The notes under the pieces were generated by a model. It was not told the origin of the DNA. It saw nothing but the letters and a program-made list of their open reading frames with translations, and did no database searches. A DNA stretch of 11,660 bases from GCA-2688105 sp964499445 (lineage in GTDB: Bacteria; Chloroflexota; Dehalococcoidia; Dehalococcoidales; GCA-2688105), in assembly GCA_964499445.1 (NCBI GenBank), contig CAZCLE010000035.1, positions 1 to 11,660 of the forward strand, given 5' to 3'. The translations under genes and the position numbers were made by a program. Positions 1 to 5,854 of the stretch are shown in pieces (position 1 is the first letter of the stretch; the number at the start of each line of letters is the position of its first letter).

Positions 1-73
1 TGCCCCCAAGCGAATTCGAATCGCTGTTACCGGCTTGAAAGGCCGGTGTCCTAGGCCTCTAGACGATGGGGGC
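1..73 (-). tRNA. tRNA-Glu (anticodon TTC)
   Basis: Read on the minus strand, the sequence folds into a complete cloverleaf. The 7-bp acceptor stem is GCCCCCA with TGGGGGC. The D stem is GTCT with GGAC. The anticodon stem is CCGGC/GCCGG around the loop CTTTCAA, giving anticodon TTC (Glu). The T arm is AGCGA/TCGCT around TTCGAAT. The discriminator base A falls on window base 1, so any encoded CCA and the terminator lie outside the window. The gene delivers glutamate to translation and, as in all bacteria that make heme from Glu-tRNA, possibly to tetrapyrrole synthesis. tRNA 3' ends are common integration sites, but any island here would lie off the left edge and cannot be judged. Confidence 0.96.
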
Positions 74-83
74 ACAACAATCA

Positions 84-112
84 AGTATAGCAGATACCAA
101 ACCAGCCGACAA
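84..112 (-). promoter_or_regulatory. Promoter of tRNA-Glu
   Basis: On the minus strand there is a -35 box TTGTCG (112-107), a 17-nt spacer and a -10 box TATACT (89-84) preceded by TGC, an extended -10. The expected start near 77 leaves only about 4 nt before the mature tRNA 5' end, a typical short tRNA leader. This is the best-formed sigma70-type promoter in the window. Confidence 0.75.
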
Positions 113-159
113 CGCTATATATAATCTCATTCCCCCTTATCCCCCTTGACCTCGCCATG

Positions 160-168
160 TGCTACAAT
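160..168 (+). promoter_or_regulatory. Extended -10 promoter before the VTT-domain gene
   Basis: TGC followed by TACAAT forms an extended -10 element. A TTGACC at 146-151 looks like a -35 box, but its 11-nt spacing is too short, so the extended -10 probably acts alone. Transcription would begin near 175. That places the upstream ATG at 157 before the transcript start and favours ATG 184 as the real start. Confidence 0.45.
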
Positions 169-183
169 GCCACTGAAGACAAG

Positions 184-771
184 ATGAGCCAGACAATTAA
201 CTACATTAAGCAGTCTGTAAGGGGGAAAAGGCTAAGGAAGAAACTTATTCCCCTCTTAATACTACTTGCGGTCATAGCCATTTGGGCTGGTATCTTCTAC
301 TTTTATCAACACTATCCGGGCAGGTTTGACGAACTAAGAGGCTACGGCTACCTGGGTGCCTTCCTTCTCAGCTTGCTGTTCAATGCCACAGTCGTTTTAC
401 CCCTGGGAGCTATCGGCGTAGTTACTGCTCTGGGAGCGGTTCTTCCCTTACCGGCTGTAGTCGGACTAGCTGGTGGGATTGGAGCCGCTATCGGTGAGAT
501 AACCGGTTACATGGCTGGCTATAGCGGACGTGGGATTGCCCGAAGAAGCCAGATGTATAGCCGGGTGGAGGGCTGGGTGAGGCGGTGGGGGGCTATAGCT
601 ATCTTCATCTTCTCCATAGTGCCCTTTGCCTTTGACCTGGTCGGGATAGCCGCCGGTATCCTTCGTTTTCCCTTCTGGAAGTTTTTCCTGCTGTGCTGGT
701 TGGGCAGAACCATACTCTATATAGGCGCCGCTCTGGCTGGAGCCTGGGGGTGGGAAGCGGTGCTACCTTAG
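184..771 (+). CDS. VTT/DedA-like (YqaA-type) multi-pass membrane protein
   Basis: This is a small integral inner-membrane protein of about 195 residues from ATG 184 (204 from ATG 157). The start at 184 is preferred because a predicted extended -10 covers the region between the two ATGs. A basic N-terminus (KRLRKK) is followed by about five hydrophobic segments. The middle carries a Gly-rich GGIGAAIGEITGYMAGYSG stretch. The C-terminal half has a PFAFDLVGIAAGILRFPFW segment followed by WLGRT, the pattern expected of the VTT (SNARE-associated/DedA/YqaA) superfamily, whose members are implicated in lipid scrambling and membrane homeostasis. The specific substrate is unknown. It stands alone on the plus strand, and its last 9 bp overlap the end of the convergent MFS gene. 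No terminator is visible after it. Confidence 0.75.
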   Translation: MSQTINYIKQSVRGKRLRKKLIPLLILLAVIAIWAGIFYFYQHYPGRFDELRGYGYLGAFLLSLLFNATVVLPLGAIGVVTALGAVLPLPAVVGLAGGIGAAIGEITGYMAGYSGRGIARRSQMYSRVEGWVRRWGAIAIFIFSIVPFAFDLVGIAAGILRFPFWKFFLLCWLGRTILYIGAALAGAWGWEAVLP

Positions 772-2043
772 CTTAATTTTAATTACCAGTAGCGAACCGA
801 CGACAAAATAGATAAAGCAAGCTAGCAGCATAACCTGATAGCCCAGTCCAGGACCATAGACATTAAAGAAATCAATCACCGGTCCGATGAGGCGTGCCAG
901 TGCCGCGCCCCCAGCTGTAGCCAGGTTGGTCAGCCCCAGGTATCTTGCCTCCTCGCCTTTAGCCACCAGGTCGGTAGCCAGAGCCCAGTTAGTGCTCAGA
1001 AAAGCCCCAAAGGAAATTCCCACCAGACCGCCGCCGAGCATTATAAGCATATGGCTGTGCTGAAAGAGGAATATTAGCGAAATACCTAGCGCCCCAAGGA
1101 GCCCTGAAGTGACCACAATTGGTCGGCGGCCTACCCTATCCGACAGACGCCCGGCAGGATACACGGCAACCAGCATGCCAGCAACCGCCACTATAGAAAA
1201 CCTTGCCACCGCCGTAGCTGGGTCAGCTACCCCAACCACATCCATAAAAAAATATAGGGCAAAGGTCTGCAAGGTAGTGAACGCCATAAAGATGAGGAGG
1301 CGAGAGACTAAAAAGAGGATAAAATCGCGGTTGGCCCTGACATCTATCTTGAAACTTCTATACAGGGTGGGCAGTAAAGGCAATTTAGCGCCCCCAGTCC
1401 CGGGTCGCTCCTTAACCGTCAGGACAGTAGCCAGCAGAGCCCCCAGCAGGACAATAGCCAGTATTCCCAAAGCCAGCCATAACCAGGAGTCCCCCTCACC
1501 GACACGGTAGCGATCCATAAAGAGGGCTAACAGATACAGCAGGGCAACCCCGCCCACTATCTCCAGCAGGCTCTTCACCCCGGAAGCAATACCTCTCTTC
1601 CCCTCAGGCACCAGGTCGGGGATAAAACCCTGGTAGGAAGCCTGCGCCGTATTGGAGCTAGCCTGGAGCAGACAGTAAAAGATGAGAATAGTGGCGAAGC
1701 TACTACTAAAGCCTATTCCGGACAGGAAGAAAATAGCGGCGATGGTACCGAGAAGGATGTAAGGGCGCCGGCGTCCCCAGCTAAAACTTGAGCGGTCGCT
1801 AATCGCTCCAGCCACCGGCTGAACCGCCATAGCCACCACCAATCCGGTAAAGGTAAGAAGTCCGAGGTAGGTATTCTTCTGCGACTCGGCAACAAAGTCC
1901 AGCAGCCGTACCTGTAAAACCACGCTATGGAGGCTACCCCAGAGGGCAGACAGGGCAAAGCCAAAGATGGCAATCTTCAGGTAGTCAATACGGCTAAACT
2001 CACCTGCCTTAGCCCCGGTGCCGGTATCTGCTGCCTCTCTCAT
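763..2043 (-). CDS. MFS transporter, GPH/SLC45-like
   Basis: A 12-TM major facilitator of about 426 residues. The N-half loop has GAISDRSSFSWGRRRPY, the D-(x)n-GRRRP form of motif A typical of glycoside-pentoside-hexuronide/SLC45 sugar:cation symporters. The C-half repeats it as GRLSDRVGRRP. A sugar or related solute carried with a cation is therefore an inference; the substrate cannot be read from sequence. The open frame extends to a TTG at 2079, but TTGACT there is better read as a -35 box, so ATG 2043 is chosen. No Shine-Dalgarno precedes either start. It lies 252 bp downstream of argC on the same strand, separated by a palindrome-rich stretch, so it is probably transcribed on its own. 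Confidence 0.8.
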   Translation of the reverse strand: MREAADTGTGAKAGEFSRIDYLKIAIFGFALSALWGSLHSVVLQVRLLDFVAESQKNTYLGLLTFTGLVVAMAVQPVAGAISDRSSFSWGRRRPYILLGTIAAIFFLSGIGFSSSFATILIFYCLLQASSNTAQASYQGFIPDLVPEGKRGIASGVKSLLEIVGGVALLYLLALFMDRYRVGEGDSWLWLALGILAIVLLGALLATVLTVKERPGTGGAKLPLLPTLYRSFKIDVRANRDFILFLVSRLLIFMAFTTLQTFALYFFMDVVGVADPATAVARFSIVAVAGMLVAVYPAGRLSDRVGRRPIVVTSGLLGALGISLIFLFQHSHMLIMLGGGLVGISFGAFLSTNWALATDLVAKGEEARYLGLTNLATAGGAALARLIGPVIDFFNVYGPGLGYQVMLLACFIYFVVGSLLVIKIKLR

Positions 2044-2051
2044 ACTAATAC

Positions 2052-2079
2052 AATTTAAGAATAGCCGGGATGAAGTCAA
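2052..2079 (-). promoter_or_regulatory. Putative promoter of the MFS gene (leaderless)
   Basis: On the minus strand TTGACT (2079-2074), a 16-nt spacer and TAAATT (2057-2052) are followed after 8 nt by ATG 2043. The predicted transcription start falls on or within 2 nt of the A of the ATG. Together with the lack of any Shine-Dalgarno, this suggests leaderless translation. The -10 box is only a fair match. Confidence 0.4.
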
Positions 2080-2138
2080 TCCACGAATTTCAGGGTTTGT
2101 TTACCAACCCCTCACCCTTTAGGTTTTTTATTAGGTAA

Positions 2139-2270
2139 CCCTCCCCCTTTATCCCCCTCCCTTCATAAGGGAGGGGGAAGTAGTTGTATAAGAGAGGCTT
2201 CGCCTCTCTTTGACTCTCCTTTGAAGGGGAGAGGGAGGAGAATTTCTAAAAGGGGCTCCGCCCCTTTTAA
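2139..2270. repeat. Cluster of tandem palindromes (REP/MITE-like intergenic element)
   Basis: Four hairpins sit back to back in about 130 bp. (1) A 12-bp perfect stem, arms 2152-2163 and 2167-2178 (TCCCCCTCCCTT and its complement), loop CAT. (2) A 9-bp stem, arms 2190-2198 and 2202-2210 (AAGAGAGGC and complement), loop TTC. (3) A 6-bp stem, CTCTCC 2214-2219 with GGAGAG 2228-2233, extended by G-T pairs. (4) A 10-bp stem, arms 2247-2256 and 2260-2269 (TAAAAGGGGC and complement), loop TCC. Three of the four have 3-nt loops. No reading frame of note runs through. The element fills most of the 252-bp argC-MFS gap and may be a dispersed genomic repeat; only one full copy is present in the window. 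Confidence 0.7.
2247..2269 (-). terminator. Possible intrinsic terminator after argC
   Basis: This is the palindrome nearest the argC stop. On the minus strand a 10-bp stem with a GC-rich core (GGGGC/GCCCC) and 3-nt loop ends in TTTTA, so the U run is partly inside the stem. It could end the K+ channel-argC transcript. It also belongs to the palindrome cluster, so this role is uncertain. Confidence 0.4.
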
Positions 2271-2295
2271 TCCCCTGGCTGGACAACCCAGAGTT

Positions 2296-3336
2296 TCACG
2301 GGTAAAGGGCTAACGCCTCAAGTCCGGTAGTTTCCGGTAAGCCGAGCATAAGGTTCATATTCTGGATGGCTTGCCCTGCTGCCCCTTTACCCAGATTATC
2401 AATGCTGCTGGTAACTATGAGCCTCCCCGTTCTAGCATCAACGGTGGGGTAAATGAGACATAGGTTGCTCCCCAGGGTGTGCTTGGTGTGGGGAGGAAAT
2501 TCTACTACCTTGACAAAGGGCTCACCCTGATAGAAGTCCAGATAGATATGCCTTAACTCTTCCCTCCCCTTTTGGCCAGTAGCCACCTTGCCTGGAGCCA
2601 GAGGGGCATAGCCAGTAGTTAATATGCCCCTGGTCATTGGTATCAGGTGGGGAACAAAGGTCACCAACGGTGGCGGTTCGGGATGGAGTAGCTTTAGTTC
2701 CTGAACAATCTCGGGCAGGTGCCGATGTCCATCCAGGGCATAGGCAGAAGCATCTTCATTGACTTCAGAAAAGTGGGTTTGCAGGCTGGGGGTTCTACCG
2801 GCTCCAGAGACACCAGACTTGCTGTCAACAATAATGTCAGGCTCAATTACCCCCGCCTTGACCGCCGGGGCTAGAGCCAGAATCGCCCCAGCGGGATAAC
2901 AACCAGGGTTAGCCACCAGTTGAGCAGAAGCCACCTGAGACCGGTATAATTCGGTTAGACCATACACGGCTTGTTTAAGTAGCGATGGGTCAGGGTGAGT
3001 AAAGCCATACCACTCCGGGTATTCCGCCGCCTCCTTCAGTCTGAAATCAGCGCTGATATCCACTACCTTAATACCACGGTTGAGCAACGGTATGACCTCT
3101 TTAGCACTCTCCTGATGGGGCATAGCGGAAAAGGCAAAATCAACCTCCCCCAGTTCAGCCTCAATGGTTAGCTCTATGCCAGCCAGGTGAGGAAAAACCT
3201 CGCCCAGCCTCTTCCCGGCAGCACTCCGTCCGGTAACTGAGGTAAGCTCTACCTGTGGGTGCTGATATAGTAGCCTTGCCAGCTCGACACCAGCATAACC
3301 AGTAACATTGATAATACCGACCTTATTTTTAATCAT
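2296..3336 (-). CDS. argC: N-acetyl-gamma-glutamyl-phosphate reductase
   Basis: Cytoplasmic NADPH-dependent enzyme of arginine synthesis that reduces N-acetylglutamyl-5-phosphate to the semialdehyde. It has 346 residues, the normal full length. The N-terminal Rossmann motif is VTGYAGVELARLL (residues 11-23). The active-site cysteine is C146 in ANPGCYPAGA, and the catalytic histidine region is GHRHLPEI (203-210). SKSGVSGAGR (172-181) is also characteristic. The ATG at 3336 has a good AGGAG 7 nt upstream. It lies 20 bp behind the K+ channel gene, so the two are probably cotranscribed. No other arginine gene is in the window. The related lysine enzyme LysY, acting on LysW-bound substrate, is a less likely alternative because no lysW or lysX lies nearby. 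Confidence 0.94.
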   Translation of the reverse strand: MIKNKVGIINVTGYAGVELARLLYQHPQVELTSVTGRSAAGKRLGEVFPHLAGIELTIEAELGEVDFAFSAMPHQESAKEVIPLLNRGIKVVDISADFRLKEAAEYPEWYGFTHPDPSLLKQAVYGLTELYRSQVASAQLVANPGCYPAGAILALAPAVKAGVIEPDIIVDSKSGVSGAGRTPSLQTHFSEVNEDASAYALDGHRHLPEIVQELKLLHPEPPPLVTFVPHLIPMTRGILTTGYAPLAPGKVATGQKGREELRHIYLDFYQGEPFVKVVEFPPHTKHTLGSNLCLIYPTVDARTGRLIVTSSIDNLGKGAAGQAIQNMNLMLGLPETTGLEALALYP

Positions 3337-3356
3337 TAGAAAACTCCTAGGCTTAT

Positions 3357-4370
3357 CTATTTTGAGCGGCTGGGTTTACCTCCCCCAAGTGCCTCTTCCA
3401 GAGACGCCAGCCGCTTTTTGGTGCCAATGATAATTAGTTGGTCGCCATCCTCGATAGTTTCTTCATCGGGAGGATTAGCCAGAAGCTTGCCGCTCTTCTT
3501 TCTCATTGCCAGGATGGTAATGCCAATTTTGCTTCGAGCCGCCTTCCTTGTCAAACCAACCAGTGAGGAATTCTTACTGATGTCTACATTTTCCAGCTGC
3601 ATCTCTCGGCCATGCGCCCAGACTACGGTATCAATAAAGTCAACCACCGCTGGGCGCAGGGCTAGCATAGCCATGCGCCGTCCGCCAATGTTATGGGGAT
3701 ACACAATGCGGTCAGCCCCAGCCCTCTTTAGCTTGGTTCCCGCCTCTTTACTGGAAGCGCGAGTCTCAATAAATAGGGCAGAGTTTAGCTGCCGAGCTGA
3801 TAGGGTAATGTAGGTGTTATCGGCATCACTACCCACGGCTGCCACCAGACCCCGATCCTGTTCAATGCCAGCCTCCCTCAGCACCTCATCACTGGTGGCA
3901 TCACCCTGCAGATAGAGGTATCCTGTCTGCTCGGCTTGGGCAATGCTTTCCGGACTTTTATCAATAATCACAAAGGGCGCCTCCTCTTCTTTAAAGGTGC
4001 GGGCAATTTCCTGTCCGACTCTTCCGTAACCGCAAAGAATAAAATGTCCTCCTAGCTTGGCAATGCTGGCTTTCATCCTTCGCCTCCCCCATGTAGTTCC
4101 AATGTGACCTTCTACAATATACTGTAAAATTCCAGTAAGGGCATATAATGCCCCACCCACGCCACCGATAATTAAGAAGATACTGAAAATCCGCCCTCCA
4201 GAAGTAAGGGGATGAACCTCGGCATAGCCGACGGTAGTTATGGTTATGACGGTCATATAAAGGGCATCCAGAAATGACCAACCCTCAATGGCTATAAAAC
4301 CACCGGTGCCGACGGCTATGATACCAGTAAAGACATATATCCCCCTTAGCAGTCTTCGCTGCCAGTTCAT
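3357..4370 (-). CDS. Two-TM potassium channel with RCK (TrkA-N/TrkA-C) domain
   Basis: A 337-residue ligand-gated K+ channel subunit of the MthK/Kch type in the inner membrane. TM1 is about residues 11-28. The pore helix and filter are at about 33-50, with TVGYA at 46-50 instead of the usual TVGYG. TM2 is about 60-85. The cytosolic RCK domain begins near residue 107 with the nucleotide-binding motif GYGRVG (114-119), the acidic end of the second strand IID (135-137) and GDAT. A TrkA-C domain occupies about 250-330. ATG 4370 has GAGAGG 7 nt upstream. A second strong Shine-Dalgarno lies inside the gene before Met99 (see separate entry). It heads a probable operon with argC. Ion selectivity of the altered filter is uncertain. 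Confidence 0.9.
   Translation of the reverse strand: MNWQRRLLRGIYVFTGIIAVGTGGFIAIEGWSFLDALYMTVITITTVGYAEVHPLTSGGRIFSIFLIIGGVGGALYALTGILQYIVEGHIGTTWGRRRMKASIAKLGGHFILCGYGRVGQEIARTFKEEEAPFVIIDKSPESIAQAEQTGYLYLQGDATSDEVLREAGIEQDRGLVAAVGSDADNTYITLSARQLNSALFIETRASSKEAGTKLKRAGADRIVYPHNIGGRRMAMLALRPAVVDFIDTVVWAHGREMQLENVDISKNSSLVGLTRKAARSKIGITILAMRKKSGKLLANPPDEETIEDGDQLIIIGTKKRLASLEEALGGGKPSRSK
4074..4087 (-). promoter_or_regulatory. Internal Shine-Dalgarno and ATG before the RCK domain
   Basis: Within the channel gene, minus-strand GGAGG (4087-4083, inside GGGGGAGG) is followed after 6 nt by ATG 4076-4074 (Met99), in frame and just ahead of the RCK domain. From this start a soluble RCK protein of about 239 residues would be made. 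In the archaeal channel MthK an internal start at Met107 does exactly this and supplies the extra gating-ring subunits. Use of the site here is inferred. Confidence 0.5.
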
Positions 4371-4401
4371 GTAACTGCCTCTCGCTAAGTTTTACTGGTT
4401 A

Positions 4402-4410
4402 ATTGTAGCA
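4402..4410 (-). promoter_or_regulatory. Extended -10 promoter of the K+ channel-argC operon
   Basis: On the minus strand TGC (4410-4408) precedes TACAAT (4407-4402). No clear -35 box is found 16-18 nt upstream, so the extended -10 would carry the promoter. The expected start is near 4395, leaving a leader of about 25 nt that contains the GAGAGG ribosome binding site (4383-4378). Confidence 0.45.
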
Positions 4411-4437
4411 TATAATAAGGAGCTATGGCATCTAAAC

Positions 4438-4465
4438 CAAGCTAAAAGCTTGCTAAATATAGCAA
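4438..4465. repeat. Two adjacent dyads in the divergent promoter region (possible operator)
   Basis: CAAGCT (4438-4443) and AGCTTG (4447-4452) form a 6-bp inverted repeat with a 3-nt spacer. It runs directly into TTGCTA (4450-4455) and TAGCAA (4460-4465), a second 6-bp inverted repeat with a 4-nt spacer that contains the -35 box of the plus-strand promoter. They sit between two divergent promoters and could bind a regulator. Short AT-rich dyads of this size can also arise by chance. Confidence 0.4.
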
Positions 4466-4479
4466 TCATATGCTATCAT
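4450..4479 (+). promoter_or_regulatory. Promoter of the citrate/homocitrate synthase family gene
   Basis: A -35 box TTGCTA (4450-4455), an 18-nt spacer and a -10 box TATCAT (4474-4479) preceded by TGC. The start is expected near 4486, just before the AGGAG ribosome binding site at 4491-4495. Confidence 0.5.
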
Positions 4480-4504
4480 CAATCTTCTATAGGAGTTTAA
4501 GTCA

Positions 4505-5749
4505 ATGCCCAAGATTTATATTATTGATGTAACCAATCGGGACGGAGTGCAGACGGCGAAGCTTGGCTTATCCAAGCTGGAAAAGACCATGATAAATATT
4601 TACCTGAATGAGATGGGGGTCTTTCAGTCTGAGCTTGGCTTCCCTACCACCAAGCACGAATCCCTCTACCTGCAGGCTAACCTAGAACTAGCTGAGATGG
4701 GGGTTCTGCAACCTATCCGCTTGGAGGGGTGGATAAGAGCTATCGTCGGTGATGTAGAGACGGCTTTTAAGCTGGTACCTAATATCCGGCATCTCAACCT
4801 CTCGATATCCACATCAGACCAGATGATTGAGGGCAAGTTCCAGGGAAGAAAGACAAAGGATGACATCATAAATGATATGGTCGAGGCGGTTGATGCCGCT
4901 CGGGCTCTCGGCGCCGAGAGTATAGGGGTTAACGCTGAGGATGCTTCAAGGACAGACCTGGATTTTCTAATCAAATTCGGACTGGCGGCTAAAGAGCACG
5001 GAGCTGATAGGTTCAGGTACTGTGATACTCTTGGCTATGATAACCCGTTCACCATCTATGAAACTATCAGGAAACTGGCGGAAAATGTTGGCATAGCTAT
5101 TGAGACCCATTGCCATGATGACCTGGGGTTGGCGGTGGCTAATTCTATAGCCGGAGCTAGAGGGGCTATAGATGGTGGGCAGGATGTTTATATCAATACT
5201 ACCATCAGCGGCATTGGGGAAAGGGCAGGGAATGCCGACCTGGTGGCGGTCATTTTAGGGACGACTAAATCAAAGGGTTTCGCTGAGAAATATCAGTTGG
5301 GCGGTTCCATTAATTTATCCAAGGCATGGAAAATAGCCAGGTTTGCCAGCTACGCCTTCGGGATACCGATTCCGGTCAACCAGCCGGGAGTTGGGGCTAA
5401 TGCCTTTGCTCATGAATCCGGCATACATGCTGACGGGGTACTGAAGGACCCGCAAAACTATGAGCTATATGGCTTTGAAGAATTGGGTAGGGGTGAACCC
5501 GAGCTCGTAGAAACCGGGAGAGAAATTAGTGCCGGGGAATATAGCGGGATATCAGGCTTCAGTCATATAATGGGGAAGATGAAGACAGCGGTATCGTTTG
5601 CTAGCCGAGAACAGGCTACCGAGATTTTGGAGTTGGTAAGATACGCCAATGTTGAGTCGCAAAAGCCACTGGTTGAAGATGAATTACTCTTCATTGCCAA
5701 GTATCCCGAGATTACCAAGAAGCTGTTAACCCTTATCCCCCTGGAATAG
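4505..5749 (+). CDS. Homocitrate synthase family enzyme, possible (Re)-citrate synthase
   Basis: A cytoplasmic 414-residue enzyme of the DRE-TIM metallolyase (isopropylmalate/homocitrate/citramalate synthase) family, which condenses acetyl-CoA with a 2-oxo acid. The N-terminal catalytic signature is TNRDGVQ (10-16). The metal-binding HxH is H202/H204 in THCHDDLG, followed by NTTISGIGERAGNADL (231-246) and the subdomain motif FAHESGIHADG (301-311). The C-terminal LeuA allosteric domain is absent, arguing against LeuA or CimA. From memory, Dehalococcoides uses a homocitrate-synthase-like protein as (Re)-citrate synthase; that role fits here but is an inference, and homocitrate synthase remains possible. 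The ATG has AGGAG 9 nt upstream. The gene is monocistronic, with its own promoter and a strong terminator. Confidence 0.82.
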   Translation: MPKIYIIDVTNRDGVQTAKLGLSKLEKTMINIYLNEMGVFQSELGFPTTKHESLYLQANLELAEMGVLQPIRLEGWIRAIVGDVETAFKLVPNIRHLNLSISTSDQMIEGKFQGRKTKDDIINDMVEAVDAARALGAESIGVNAEDASRTDLDFLIKFGLAAKEHGADRFRYCDTLGYDNPFTIYETIRKLAENVGIAIETHCHDDLGLAVANSIAGARGAIDGGQDVYINTTISGIGERAGNADLVAVILGTTKSKGFAEKYQLGGSINLSKAWKIARFASYAFGIPIPVNQPGVGANAFAHESGIHADGVLKDPQNYELYGFEELGRGEPELVETGREISAGEYSGISGFSHIMGKMKTAVSFASREQATEILELVRYANVESQKPLVEDELLFIAKYPEITKKLLTLIPLE

Positions 5750-5776
5750 CGGTACTGCGGATAATACTGAATAACC

Positions 5777-5810
5777 GAGAGGCTGTTTTAAAAAGCAGCC
5801 TCTCTTTGTT
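5777..5810 (+). terminator. Intrinsic terminator of the synthase gene
   Basis: GAGAGGCTG (5777-5785) pairs perfectly with CAGCCTCTC 28 nt after the stop codon, with further T-A pairs narrowing the loop. The T-rich tract TTTGTT follows. This is the clearest intrinsic terminator in the window. It lies directly before the trmO promoter, whose -35 box overlaps the T tract. Confidence 0.8.
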
Positions 5811-5833
5811 GGTGGTAGATATGCTGTTATAAT
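5806..5833 (+). promoter_or_regulatory. Promoter of trmO-glycosylase operon
   Basis: TTGTTG (5806-5811), a 16-nt spacer and a consensus TATAAT (5828-5833) preceded by TGT, an extended -10. GAGGGAAG at 5839-5846 then gives a ribosome binding site 8 nt before the ATG, so the leader is only about 15 nt. Confidence 0.65.
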
Positions 5834-5854
5834 GGCTAGAGGGAAGTACCAAAA

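Noticed and set aside
1..73. tRNA-Glu as the attachment site of an integrated element
   Set aside because: No integrase gene or direct repeat of the tRNA 3' end is seen in the window, and the 3' end faces outward off the left edge.
146..168. TTGACC and TACAAT as a classic -35/-10 promoter pair
   Set aside because: The spacing is only 11 nt, too short for sigma70; the extended -10 alone is the better reading.
157..183. Upstream ATG at 157 as the start of the VTT-domain gene
   Set aside because: It precedes a TGC-TACAAT extended -10 and would lie outside the transcript; the extra 9 residues show no family motif. ATG 184 is preferred, though not proven.
1109..1510. 133-residue plus-strand reading frame inside the MFS gene
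   Set aside because: It lies antisense to a well-supported 12-TM transporter, has low-complexity basic/Ser/Thr composition and no ribosome binding site; a shadow frame.
3418..3813. 131-residue plus-strand reading frame inside the K+ channel gene
   Set aside because: Antisense to the RCK domain, no recognisable domain or start signals; a shadow frame.
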